NCBI GenBank assembly: GCA_943789465.1
Contig: CALSUF010000002.1
Coordinates: forward strand, 124,001 to 188,000
Source of the DNA: an uncultured Flavobacteriaceae bacterium
GTDB taxonomy: Bacteria > Bacteroidota > Bacteroidia > Flavobacteriales > Flavobacteriaceae
Reading direction: 5' to 3'
DNA length: 64,000 nucleotides
The notes beneath the pieces are model-generated. The model was not told the DNA's origin. It did not search any database and was given only the letters and a program-made list of their open reading frames with translations. Positions 55,212 through 62,575 of the stretch are shown in pieces. Every line of letters starts with the position of its first letter. The stretch's first letter is position 1. Made by a program: the position numbers and the translations under genes.

Positions 55212-56525
55212 TTGAAAACTTTTAAAATTGAAGGAGGTCACCAATTAAAAGGGGCTATTCAGCCACAAGGTGCCAAAAACGAAGCGCTTCAGATTTTGTG
55301 TGCTGTTATATTATCACCAGAAAAAATTACGATCCACAACATTCCAGATATTATTGACGTTAATAAGCTCATTGTTTTATTAGGAAAGTTAGGGGTTAAA
55401 GTTGAAAAGTTAGCCAAAGGCAGTTATTCTTTTCAAGCTGACGAAATCAATTTAGAGTATTTAGAAACAGAAGCTTTTAAGGTCGATGGACGTGGACTTA
55501 GAGGGTCAATTATGATTGTTGGACCACTACTAGCTCGTTTTGGTAAGGGTTATATTCCAAAACCAGGTGGTGACAAAATTGGCCGCAGACGTTTGGATAC
55601 TCATTTCGAAGGATTTATCAAATTAGGAGCTAACTTTAGGTACAACCGCGAAGACCATTTTTATGGCGTGGAAGCCAAAGAACTAAAAGGCACCTATATG
55701 TTACTCGATGAAGCATCAGTAACAGGTACTGCAAATATTGTGATGGCTGCTGTGTTAGCCACTGGAACAACAACAATTTATAATGCTGCTTGCGAGCCGT
55801 ATTTGCAACAACTCTGTAAGATGCTCAATAGAATGGGAGCAAAGATTTCAGGTATTGGCTCTAATATGCTGACCATCGAAGGAGTTAATTCCTTAGGAGG
55901 TACCGAACATACGATGTTGCCAGATATGATTGAAATAGGGAGCTGGATTGGATTGGCTGCAATGACCAAAAGTGAATTGACAATTAAAAATGTAAGTTGG
56001 GATGATTTGGGAGTCATTCCAAATGTGTTTCGAAAGTTAGGAATTACGATCGAAAGAAAAGGCGATGATATTTTTATTCCTGCGCATTCCGATGGGTATG
56101 AAATTCAAAACTATATTGATGGCTCTATACTCACTATTTCGGATGCTCCATGGCCTGGATTTACACCTGATTTGTTAAGCATTATTTTGGTTGTGGCAAC
56201 ACAAGCTAGAGGAAGTGTATTGATCCATCAAAAGATGTTTGAAAGCCGTTTGTTTTTTGTAGATAAATTAATTGATATGGGAGCAAAAATTATTCTTTGC
56301 GACCCCCATCGTGCATCTGTCATTGGGCATGATTTCAAATCGAGTTTGAAAGCAACGACCATGACATCTCCTGATATTAGAGCGGGTGTTTCTTTGTTAA
56401 TTGCAGCACTTTCTGCTAAAGGAACTTCAACCATACATAATATCGAGCAGATTGATAGAGGCTATGAAAATATAGACGACCGTCTTCGTGCTATAGGTGC
56501 TAAAATTGAACGTGTCGAATTATAA
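55212..56525 (+). CDS. murA: UDP-N-acetylglucosamine 1-carboxyvinyltransferase, Asp-type active site
   Basis: The 437-residue protein is MurA: KNEALQILCAVIL, GRGLRGSIMIVGPLLARFG, and SVTGTANIVMAAVLATG. It joins phosphoenolpyruvate to UDP-GlcNAc, the first committed step of peptidoglycan synthesis. The active-site loop reads PGGDKIG: Asp 121 takes the place of the cysteine that fosfomycin attacks in E. coli MurA (Cys 115). Asp-type MurA enzymes are active but fosfomycin-resistant. The start codon is TTG, with an in-frame stop 15 bases upstream. It follows DUF4290. Confidence 0.95.
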   Translation: MKTFKIEGGHQLKGAIQPQGAKNEALQILCAVILSPEKITIHNIPDIIDVNKLIVLLGKLGVKVEKLAKGSYSFQADEINLEYLETEAFKVDGRGLRGSIMIVGPLLARFGKGYIPKPGGDKIGRRRLDTHFEGFIKLGANFRYNREDHFYGVEAKELKGTYMLLDEASVTGTANIVMAAVLATGTTTIYNAACEPYLQQLCKMLNRMGAKISGIGSNMLTIEGVNSLGGTEHTMLPDMIEIGSWIGLAAMTKSELTIKNVSWDDLGVIPNVFRKLGITIERKGDDIFIPAHSDGYEIQNYIDGSILTISDAPWPGFTPDLLSIILVVATQARGSVLIHQKMFESRLFFVDKLIDMGAKIILCDPHRASVIGHDFKSSLKATTMTSPDIRAGVSLLIAALSAKGTSTIHNIEQIDRGYENIDDRLRAIGAKIERVEL

Positions 56526-56575
56526 AGTGAACATCTTTAGCTAGATTTACCCAAACAACTAATGTATAGAACGCT

Positions 56576-57154
56576 ATGAATTTAGAAAAAGACCTTCAAG
56601 AGCGAAGTCAACACAGCTGTGAACTTTGCAAATCCACTGAAAATCTGTCTATTTACACAGTTCAACCTTCAAAAAAAATGGATGTGACTGATAGTATCTA
56701 TGCGTGTGCAACTTGTACTTCACAAATCGAAAACTCTGATTTATTGAACCCAAACCATTGGCGTTGTCTTAATGATAGTATGTGGAGTGAGTTTCATCCT
56801 GTACAAGTCATTGCATGGCGTATGCTCAATAGAGTGCTTTCGGCCGGTTGGTCTCAAGATTTATTAGATATGATGTATTTGGATGATACTGCGTTGGAGT
56901 GGGCTAAAGCCCTCGGAGATGGCGTAGAAGAAACAACTAAAGTTGTCCATAGAGATGTTAATGGTGTAACTCTTGAAGCTGGCGATAGTGTTGTACTTAT
57001 TAAAGATCTAAAAGTCAAAGGTACAAGTATGGTTGCTAAACAAGGTACTGCAGTGCGAAGGATCTCTTTGGATCACGAAAACGAAACTTACATTGAAGGG
57101 AAAGTCGATGGAAAACAGATCGTAATTATCACACAATTTGTTAAGAAACTTTAA
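56576..57154 (+). CDS. PhnA-domain zinc-ribbon protein
   Basis: The 192-residue protein has an N-terminal zinc ribbon (CELCKS and CATC) and the C-terminal PhnA/YjdM beta domain (DVNGVTLEAGDSVVLIKDLKVKG in part, ending EGKVDGKQIVIITQFVKK). Its link to phosphonate use is historical; a regulatory or binding role is possible. Its stop overlaps the converging photolyase gene by four bases. Confidence 0.88.
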   Translation: MNLEKDLQERSQHSCELCKSTENLSIYTVQPSKKMDVTDSIYACATCTSQIENSDLLNPNHWRCLNDSMWSEFHPVQVIAWRMLNRVLSAGWSQDLLDMMYLDDTALEWAKALGDGVEETTKVVHRDVNGVTLEAGDSVVLIKDLKVKGTSMVAKQGTAVRRISLDHENETYIEGKVDGKQIVIITQFVKKL

Positions 57155-58458
57155 TTCTTGCCGAGTGCTTTTTTGTAGGTCGCAAGACAACGTTCTCTAG
57201 CAAATTTATGATCTACCATTGGAGTAGGGTAGGTTAGCTCTTGGTATTCAGGCACCCACTTTTTGATGTATGTATGCTCTTTATCAAAATTGGTAACTTG
57301 AGTTGTTGGATTAAAAATTCTAAAATACGGAGCTGCATCAACACCACATCCAGCAACCCATTGCCAGTTACTCACATTACTTGAAAGTTCAAAGTCATGA
57401 AGTTTTTCAGCGAAATAGGCCTCTCCTAGCCGCCAATCGATCAAAAGATGTTTACATAGAAAACTTCCAACCAACATACGTACGCGGTTGTGCATAAACC
57501 CTGTTTGATTGAGTTCTCTCATTCCCGCATCGACAAGGGGGTAACCGGTATTTCCATCACACCATTTTTTGTATTCTTCAGGCTTATTACGCCATTGAAT
57601 TGCATCGTACTGAGGTTTGAAACTTTTGGTGACAGTATAGGGGAAATGCCATAAAATTTGCATAAAAAATTCACGCCAAATCAATTCTTTTAAAAACGTG
57701 TTGTTGCTGTGTTGAATAGCTTTGGATACAATTTCTCTTACACTCACCGTTCCAAAACGTAAGTGGGGTCCTAATTTTGAAGTACCATCAACCGCAGGAA
57801 AATTTCGAGTAGCTTCATAATTTTCAATGACACTACTTTCTACTTTATAAGGCGCAATTTTAACAGGGTTTGTTTCAAAGCCCATAGTCTCTAAATCCAC
57901 CCATGGAAAAGATTCTGATTGGTAAGTATTGCCTAATAACTCTTCTGAGTTAAATGTGCTGTAATGATCGGAATTAAAAGCAGCCAACCATTTTTTTGAG
58001 AAAGGGGTATAAACTTTATAAGGAAGTCCATCATCTTTAGTAATTTCATTTTGTTCAAAAATTACATGGTCTTTAAACGTTTCAAAGCCGATGGATTTTG
58101 AGTCTAGTAAATCTAAAATTGATTTATCTCGAGATAGGGCGTACGGTTCATAGTCTCGATTGCAATATACCGTCCTTACTTCGTATTCGTTTGTAAGTTG
58201 ATCGAATATTGTTTCAGGCAATCCGTAGTACACAGATAGTCCACTAGCGTGTGCTTGTAAGGTTGTATGGATTGTTTTGAGCTGTTCATGAATAAACTCA
58301 ACTCTTGCATCATTCTTTGGTAAAGCATCTAAAATAGAGGTGTCAAAAATGAATACAGGAAGTACATCTGTGTTATGTTTCAAAGCTTCATACAATCCAT
58401 GATTGTCATGCAGTCTTAAATCTCTTCTAAACCAGAATAGGGAAACAGTTTTTTTCAT
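57151..58458 (-). CDS. phrB: Class I deoxyribodipyrimidine photolyase
   Basis: The 435-residue protein has an N-terminal antenna domain (LFWFRRDLRLHDNHGL) and a C-terminal FAD domain (GTSKLGPHLRFG, TGYPLVDAGMREL, HNRVRMLVGSFLCKHLL, WQWVAGCGVDAAPYFRIFNP). It splits cyclobutane pyrimidine dimers using blue light. Enzymes of this class commonly carry a folate antenna, which fits the GTP cyclohydrolase gene in the same run. It overlaps the SRPBCC gene by one base and is the last gene of the operon. Confidence 0.95.
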   Translation of the reverse strand: MKKTVSLFWFRRDLRLHDNHGLYEALKHNTDVLPVFIFDTSILDALPKNDARVEFIHEQLKTIHTTLQAHASGLSVYYGLPETIFDQLTNEYEVRTVYCNRDYEPYALSRDKSILDLLDSKSIGFETFKDHVIFEQNEITKDDGLPYKVYTPFSKKWLAAFNSDHYSTFNSEELLGNTYQSESFPWVDLETMGFETNPVKIAPYKVESSVIENYEATRNFPAVDGTSKLGPHLRFGTVSVREIVSKAIQHSNNTFLKELIWREFFMQILWHFPYTVTKSFKPQYDAIQWRNKPEEYKKWCDGNTGYPLVDAGMRELNQTGFMHNRVRMLVGSFLCKHLLIDWRLGEAYFAEKLHDFELSSNVSNWQWVAGCGVDAAPYFRIFNPTTQVTNFDKEHTYIKKWVPEYQELTYPTPMVDHKFARERCLATYKKALGKN

Positions 58459-58919
58459 TAGTAGATTCCAAATAATTCAATTAATTTCTTTTGTCTGTGA
58501 GCGAAAATTTCTTCCAATTTAGGTTTCACAATAAACGGATGTACGAGTTGCCCTAACCATCCCATAGGGACTTTATAATCAATAATATCTTCCATTTCTA
58601 CACCACCATCAATTTCTTTAATAAAATGTTTATGATGCCAGAGTGCGTAGGGTCCAAAACGTTGCTCGTCCACAAAATAATGTTGGTCCTTGACCTGTGT
58701 GATTTCAGTGACCCATTTGGTTTTAATGCCCAAAATTGGTGTTACAATATATTGGATAATTTGACCTGGGTACATAGGGCGGTCTGCTCCAGATAAAATG
58801 TCAAAACTCATATACTCTGGTGTAATAGTCTTTAGATTTGCGGGGTTAGATAGAAATGTCCATGCTTTTTCCAAACTAATAGGCAAGTTTTGCTTTTTGT
58901 GTAGGGTGTAAATTTTCAT
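58458..58919 (-). CDS. SRPBCC family protein (cell-division-inhibitor type)
   Basis: The 153-residue protein has the START-like ligand-binding pattern (LPISLEKAWTFLSNPANLKTI in part, TPILGIKTKWVTEITQVKD, VPMGWLGQLVHPFIVKPKLE). It matches the SRPBCC proteins often placed beside photolyases and loosely annotated as cell division inhibitors. The ligand is unknown. An 80-base gap separates it from tspO, so it may have its own promoter. Confidence 0.88.
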   Translation of the reverse strand: MKIYTLHKKQNLPISLEKAWTFLSNPANLKTITPEYMSFDILSGADRPMYPGQIIQYIVTPILGIKTKWVTEITQVKDQHYFVDEQRFGPYALWHHKHFIKEIDGGVEMEDIIDYKVPMGWLGQLVHPFIVKPKLEEIFAHRQKKLIELFGIY

Positions 58920-58999
58920 GTGTTTAATTTATATATATATTCACCTTTAGCTTCCAGTCAGACCTTCCGATATGAGTATTCCTAGTTGTAGTTTTATTC

Positions 59000-59461
59000 T
59001 TAATTATACAACGCGATGTATAAATTTAAAGAAGTCGCAAGTACTAACCATATACAATAGGGGAGTACAAAAAAACGGTTATTTTTTAAGTAATGTTTAA
59101 ATGCAACCAGAAAATAAAACATTAATACAGTTAAAAGTAAAATATTGAGTAAACCTAAAGTAATCAGGTGTTGATTAAAAAATAAGTAATTCCAAATTAT
59201 GTTTAATACAAATTGAATACTAAATAACACTATGACTTTTTTAGATCGATTTAGTTGAACTAAAAACGTCATGTAAACCGAGAATAAAACCATAATACTG
59301 CTCCACGCAATTCCAAAAACCCAACCAGGTGGTGACCATGGAGCTTGGTTTAGGTTTGTATACCATTCTGTTTGTGGACCGTTATTCATAAGCCAACTTC
59401 CAATGGCTAGTGCGCTAAAGTTAATGAGAAGGAATAGCAGTAAACCTTTATAAAACTTCAT
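59000..59461 (-). CDS. tspO: TspO/MBR family tryptophan-rich sensory protein
   Basis: The 153-residue protein has five membrane helices and the TspO marks: the early NNGPQTEWYTNLNQAPWSPPGWVFGIAW (in part), NIIWNYLFFNQH and a late VLPYCIWLVLATSLNLYI. TspO binds porphyrins and is tied to light and oxidative stress in several bacteria. It shares one base with the Lacal_2735 gene upstream. Confidence 0.94.
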   Translation of the reverse strand: MKFYKGLLLFLLINFSALAIGSWLMNNGPQTEWYTNLNQAPWSPPGWVFGIAWSSIMVLFSVYMTFLVQLNRSKKVIVLFSIQFVLNIIWNYLFFNQHLITLGLLNILLLTVLMFYFLVAFKHYLKNNRFFVLPYCIWLVLATSLNLYIALYN

Positions 59462-59628
59462 TAATTATTTAGTTTGTCAATTTCATCTAATAGGCATTGA
59501 GCTTCTGCATACTTAGCATCACTAGCAGGGCGGTTCGTTGTAGAAAGTTCGTGCCATTCTGACATTAATTTTTTGTAACGATCTTGAAGTTTCTCAATGG
59601 GAGACTTTTTTTTAAAAATTCCAAACAT
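59461..59628 (-). CDS. Lacal_2735 family small protein
   Basis: This 55-residue gene is easy to miss. It reads MFGIFKKKSPIEKLQDRYKK, continues with LMSEWHELSTTNRPASDAKY, and ends AEAQCLLDEIDKLNN. That matches the Lacal_2735 family, named from Lacinutrix. It is helical and soluble, with no known function. It overlaps tspO by one base and follows the peroxidase gene by three bases. Confidence 0.85.
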   Translation of the reverse strand: MFGIFKKKSPIEKLQDRYKKLMSEWHELSTTNRPASDAKYAEAQCLLDEIDKLNN

Positions 59629-59631
59629 AAC

Positions 59632-60186
59632 TTATTTTAATTGGCGTGTTATTTTACTACTTAATGGTTTTGTAATTGAATAAAAATAATCTACAAAATT
59701 ACCTTTGTCATCGACCAAATACTTTTGGAAATTCCACTTTACTGAAGTGGATTTAACTCCATTTAATTCTTTATCTGTAAGCCACTTGTAGAGAGGATGT
59801 TGAAGTTCCCCTTTAACATTAATTTTCTCGGTCATTAAGAAAGTAACTCCATAATTTTTTGAACAGAAAGATTGTATTTGATCTGCAGTTCCAGGCTCTT
59901 GACTGCCGAATTGGTTACATGGAACTCCGATGACCATCAATTTATCTTGATAGGTATCGTATAATTTTTGAAGGTCTTCATACTGTCCTGTAAATCCACA
60001 TTCTGAAGCAACATTGACAAACAATATATACTTTCCTTTATAGTCATTTAAATGGATAGGTTTTCCGTCAAGGCTGTTGATTTCGATAGTGTATAAAGAC
60101 ATATTTTGGTTTATTTTTGTTTGAGAATTAGATACAATTGAGACAAGGACTAGGGTTGATAAAACAATTTTTTTTAAAGCGTTCAT
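59632..60186 (-). CDS. Glutathione peroxidase family protein, exported
   Basis: The 184-residue protein has an N-terminal signal (about 1-21) and the thiol peroxidase core: NVASECGFTGQYEDLQ with Cys 63, PCNQFGSQEPG with the catalytic Gln, and KWNFQKYLVD with the catalytic Trp. It uses cysteine, not selenocysteine. It would reduce peroxides in the periplasm, probably with thioredoxin-like partners. It fits the light/oxidative stress theme of this operon. Confidence 0.93.
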   Translation of the reverse strand: MNALKKIVLSTLVLVSIVSNSQTKINQNMSLYTIEINSLDGKPIHLNDYKGKYILFVNVASECGFTGQYEDLQKLYDTYQDKLMVIGVPCNQFGSQEPGTADQIQSFCSKNYGVTFLMTEKINVKGELQHPLYKWLTDKELNGVKSTSVKWNFQKYLVDDKGNFVDYFYSITKPLSSKITRQLK

Positions 60187-60189
60187 TGG

Positions 60190-60873
60190 CTATAGTTTTA
60201 AGGATACAATCCCACAATCTAGATTAAAAATTTGACCAGAAATTGATTTGGATACATCTGACAGAAGGTAAGTTGCCATAGCAGCAACTTCAGAGGGCTC
60301 AAGATATTTTTTCAAAGGGTGTCTTTGAATGGTACTTTCAATCATGCGCTCGTTTCTTAAAAATTTTGCAGCCAGTTCAGTGTCCGTAATTGTAGGTGCA
60401 ATAGCATTTACTCTAATTTTAGGAGCTAAGTCAGCAGCTACAGATTTTGTCAGCCCTTCAACGGCAGACTTTGCAGTTGCTACACTAGCGTGAAAAGGCA
60501 TTCCTAGTTTTGTGGCAACTGTACTAAATAAAACAATCGAAGCAGTGTCGCTTGTCGATAAGGCTTTGGTGTATGCTTGTATACATTTTACCGCTCCAAT
60601 AACGTTGATCTCAAAATCGGTTTTAAAATCATCAATACTTAACCTGTTAAAAGGTTTAAGGTTGATACTTCCTGGACAGTATATTAGTCCATCAGCTTCC
60701 TCAATTTGAGGTAATTCGTCTGTTAATACATCACAGGAAAAGTGTGATAAGTTACTGTGTTGAAAATCCGGAGATGTTCGACTGATATTGATAACTTTGT
60801 GCTCGTTAAGGAGACTTTCTGTAATGGCTTTTCCAATTCCTTTACTACCTCCAATAATAATAATTTTTTTCAT
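60190..60873 (-). CDS. SDR family protein lacking the canonical catalytic tyrosine
   Basis: The 227-residue protein has the Rossmann start GGSKGIGKAI and the SDR core (INVIGAVKCIQAYTKAL, IVLFSTVATKLGMPFHASVATAK). The usual YxxxK reads V-ATAK here: the lysine is present but the tyrosine is replaced by Val, with a His three residues before it. NAIAPTITDTEL follows as in SDRs. It may bind NAD(P) or reduce a substrate by another mechanism. It overlaps the next gene by four bases. Confidence 0.85.
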   Translation of the reverse strand: MKKIIIIGGSKGIGKAITESLLNEHKVINISRTSPDFQHSNLSHFSCDVLTDELPQIEEADGLIYCPGSINLKPFNRLSIDDFKTDFEINVIGAVKCIQAYTKALSTSDTASIVLFSTVATKLGMPFHASVATAKSAVEGLTKSVAADLAPKIRVNAIAPTITDTELAAKFLRNERMIESTIQRHPLKKYLEPSEVAAMATYLLSDVSKSISGQIFNLDCGIVSLKL

Positions 60874-61094
60874 GCTTGTAATGGGCGGCCTTTTAAACGT
60901 TTTTCAATTTTTTGTTTGATCACTGTTAAGCGTTTCATTAAATCCATCAAATCAGAGTCTTTGGAGGTCTTGTAAATTTCATTTACTCCTAATATCAATC
61001 CTTTTACTTCTCTTGATGCTTCGATTCGCTCACTTGTTGTTTTAAATGTAAGTGGTTTGAGTTCAAAAGCTTCAGCTTGTTTGATAACATCCAT
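60870..61094 (-). CDS. Unrecognised 74-residue protein of the light operon
   Basis: The protein starts MDVIKQAEAFELKPLTFKTT, and a helical C-terminal part (MDLMKRLTVIKQKIEKRLKG) is basic. No signal peptide, cysteine or membrane segment is seen. I do not recognise a family. It lies between folE (two bases away) and the SDR gene (four-base overlap), so it is certainly a real gene of this operon. Confidence 0.75.
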   Translation of the reverse strand: MDVIKQAEAFELKPLTFKTTSERIEASREVKGLILGVNEIYKTSKDSDLMDLMKRLTVIKQKIEKRLKGRPLQA

Positions 61095-61096
61095 AG

Positions 61097-61786
61097 TTAT
61101 AGTTTTAAATAATTTTGTAATTCAGCAATTTTTGCTGATGTATTAAATGTACCGCCATAAAAAGCGGTTACAGTAGCAGAGGTATCGTCCTTGATTCCTC
61201 TAGATGATACACAAAGATGTTTTGCATCTATAATAACTGCTACATCCTCTGTTCCTAGAATACCTTTTAATTCTTCTGCAATTTGATTGGTAAGGCGTTC
61301 TTGAACCTGTGGTCGTTTAGCATAATATTGCACAATTCGGTTTAGTTTGGATAATCCAATTACCTTACCAGATGATATATAGGAAATATGTGCTTTTCCT
61401 ATAATAGGTACAAAATGATGCTCGCAATTGGAATAAAATGTAATGTCTTTTTCAACTAGCATCTGATTATATTGATACTTATTGTCAAATAACGCTACTT
61501 TTGGTTTATTTTTAGGGTTCAATCCTGAAAAAATTTCATCAATATACATTTTTGCAACACGCTCCGGTGTCCCTTTCAGAGAATCGTCGGTTAGATCTAA
61601 TCCCATAACATCCATTATTTCTTCAAATAATATTGCTATTTTCTTTTTCTTTTCACCATCAGATAACTTGAAAGCGTCCTTTTTCATAGGGGTTTCTAAA
61701 CCTGTAAAAAGATGGTCATCTCCAATTTCGTGGTTTGAAAAACCATTTAATAGGTTTTCATTTTTTATAGTAACTTTAGTATTCAT
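61097..61786 (-). CDS. folE: GTP cyclohydrolase I
   Basis: The 229-residue protein has the zinc site (YSNCEHHFVPIIGKAHISY in part; Cys and two His) and DAKHLCVSSRGIKD, with GLSKLNRIVQYYAKRPQVQERL. It turns GTP into dihydroneopterin triphosphate, the first step to folate and other pterins. In a photolyase operon a role in supplying the folate or pterin antenna is likely; this is inference. Folate synthesis elsewhere in the genome may have another folE. Confidence 0.95.
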   Translation of the reverse strand: MNTKVTIKNENLLNGFSNHEIGDDHLFTGLETPMKKDAFKLSDGEKKKKIAILFEEIMDVMGLDLTDDSLKGTPERVAKMYIDEIFSGLNPKNKPKVALFDNKYQYNQMLVEKDITFYSNCEHHFVPIIGKAHISYISSGKVIGLSKLNRIVQYYAKRPQVQERLTNQIAEELKGILGTEDVAVIIDAKHLCVSSRGIKDDTSATVTAFYGGTFNTSAKIAELQNYLKL

Positions 61787-61793
61787 ATAATTT

Positions 61794-62066
61794 TTAACGC
61801 TTTGATATCTTATTGTGTGTTATTTGTCTTTGTCTTGTGCACTTAAATCTTCCTGACTCAAAAGATCTTAGTTTTTGATGTTTTGTTTTTCGTCCTTGAA
61901 CCCGAGCTCGCCACAATCGAAAACTTTTTGGTTTCATATAGGTACGCATTAACTTGATCACTTCTTGTTCACTAAGCTTGAACTGGTGCTCTATAGCTTC
62001 AAAAGTTGTACGATCTTCCCAAGCCATTTCAATAATTCGGTCAATTTCAATAACACCTAAATTCAT
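61794..62066 (-). CDS. TIGR03643 family protein
   Basis: The 90-residue protein has IDRIIEMAWEDRTTFEAIEHQF, KLSEQEVIKLMRTYMKPKSF in turn, and RLWRARVQGRKTKH. This matches TIGR03643, a small basic helix-turn-helix-like family commonly found beside Fe-S photolyases. It may bind nucleic acid, but that is unproven. It overlaps the 150-residue gene upstream by four bases. Confidence 0.88.
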   Translation of the reverse strand: MNLGVIEIDRIIEMAWEDRTTFEAIEHQFKLSEQEVIKLMRTYMKPKSFRLWRARVQGRKTKHQKLRSFESGRFKCTRQRQITHNKISKR

Positions 62067-62515
62067 AATGCTGGAATTTTGTATTGTTCGTCAAATTGTA
62101 TTTTTTCATTCAATAAAGATCTCAAAAATTTTTTATTTTCATAAAAATTTTTGGATTTTTTGAAATGTATAAATTTACCTTGGGCGTGAATACTCATTCC
62201 ATCTGTTTTGTACAAGACTAAATGGTAAAATGGAATGGCCCACGTAAAGTTTCGTAGCCCTTTGGTAATGTGAATTAAAATGCCTTTTTTACGCATTTCG
62301 ATATTTGCGTAATTTATATCAGAAACAGTGTTTAAAATGGAACTTAAATTAGGACTTACTTTGTCAACAATCATTCGTTTTGATCCAATACCACGCCGTT
62401 TGATGGACTCAAATAAGGTATAAGGTTTTCCAACTAAATCATCAAATAATAGTTTGTGTTCCTTGTTGTAGTATGTTGTATCTAGAACCAATAGTAATGT
62501 ATATACTTCAAACAT
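62063..62515 (-). CDS. Unrecognised 150-residue protein of the light operon
   Basis: Starting at the ATG at 62515 (MFEVYTLLLVLDTTYYNKEH), the protein is basic and mixed alpha/beta. It has DLVGKPYTLFESIKRRGIGSK, ILIHITKGLRNFTWAIPFYHLVLYK and a lysine-rich C-terminus. It has no clear signal peptide, membrane helix or known catalytic motif. A TTG two codons upstream (62521) is possible but less likely. I do not know the family. Its position next to the cryptochrome and TIGR03643 genes makes it a strong candidate for a new light-response component. Confidence 0.75.
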   Translation of the reverse strand: MFEVYTLLLVLDTTYYNKEHKLLFDDLVGKPYTLFESIKRRGIGSKRMIVDKVSPNLSSILNTVSDINYANIEMRKKGILIHITKGLRNFTWAIPFYHLVLYKTDGMSIHAQGKFIHFKKSKNFYENKKFLRSLLNEKIQFDEQYKIPAL

Positions 62516-62521
62516 ACACAA

Positions 62522-62551
62522 TGTTTAATTATTAAAAATAACAATTAAACA
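62522..62551. promoter_or_regulatory. Large dyad upstream of the 150-residue gene
   Basis: TGTTTAATTATTA (62522-62534) and TAACAATTAAACA (62539-62551) are inverted repeats of 13 bases with one mismatch and a four-base centre. The outer nine bases are perfect. It lies between the Fe-S photolyase stop (62576) and the 150-residue start (62515). No GC stem or T-run is present, so an operator for a dimeric regulator is more likely than a terminator. Confidence 0.5.
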
Positions 62552-62575
62552 AATATTAACATTTAATATTGAAGC

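Noticed and set aside
62522-62551. Terminator of the Fe-S photolyase gene
   Set aside because: The stem has almost no GC pairs and no T-run, unlike the GC-cored terminators elsewhere in the window.
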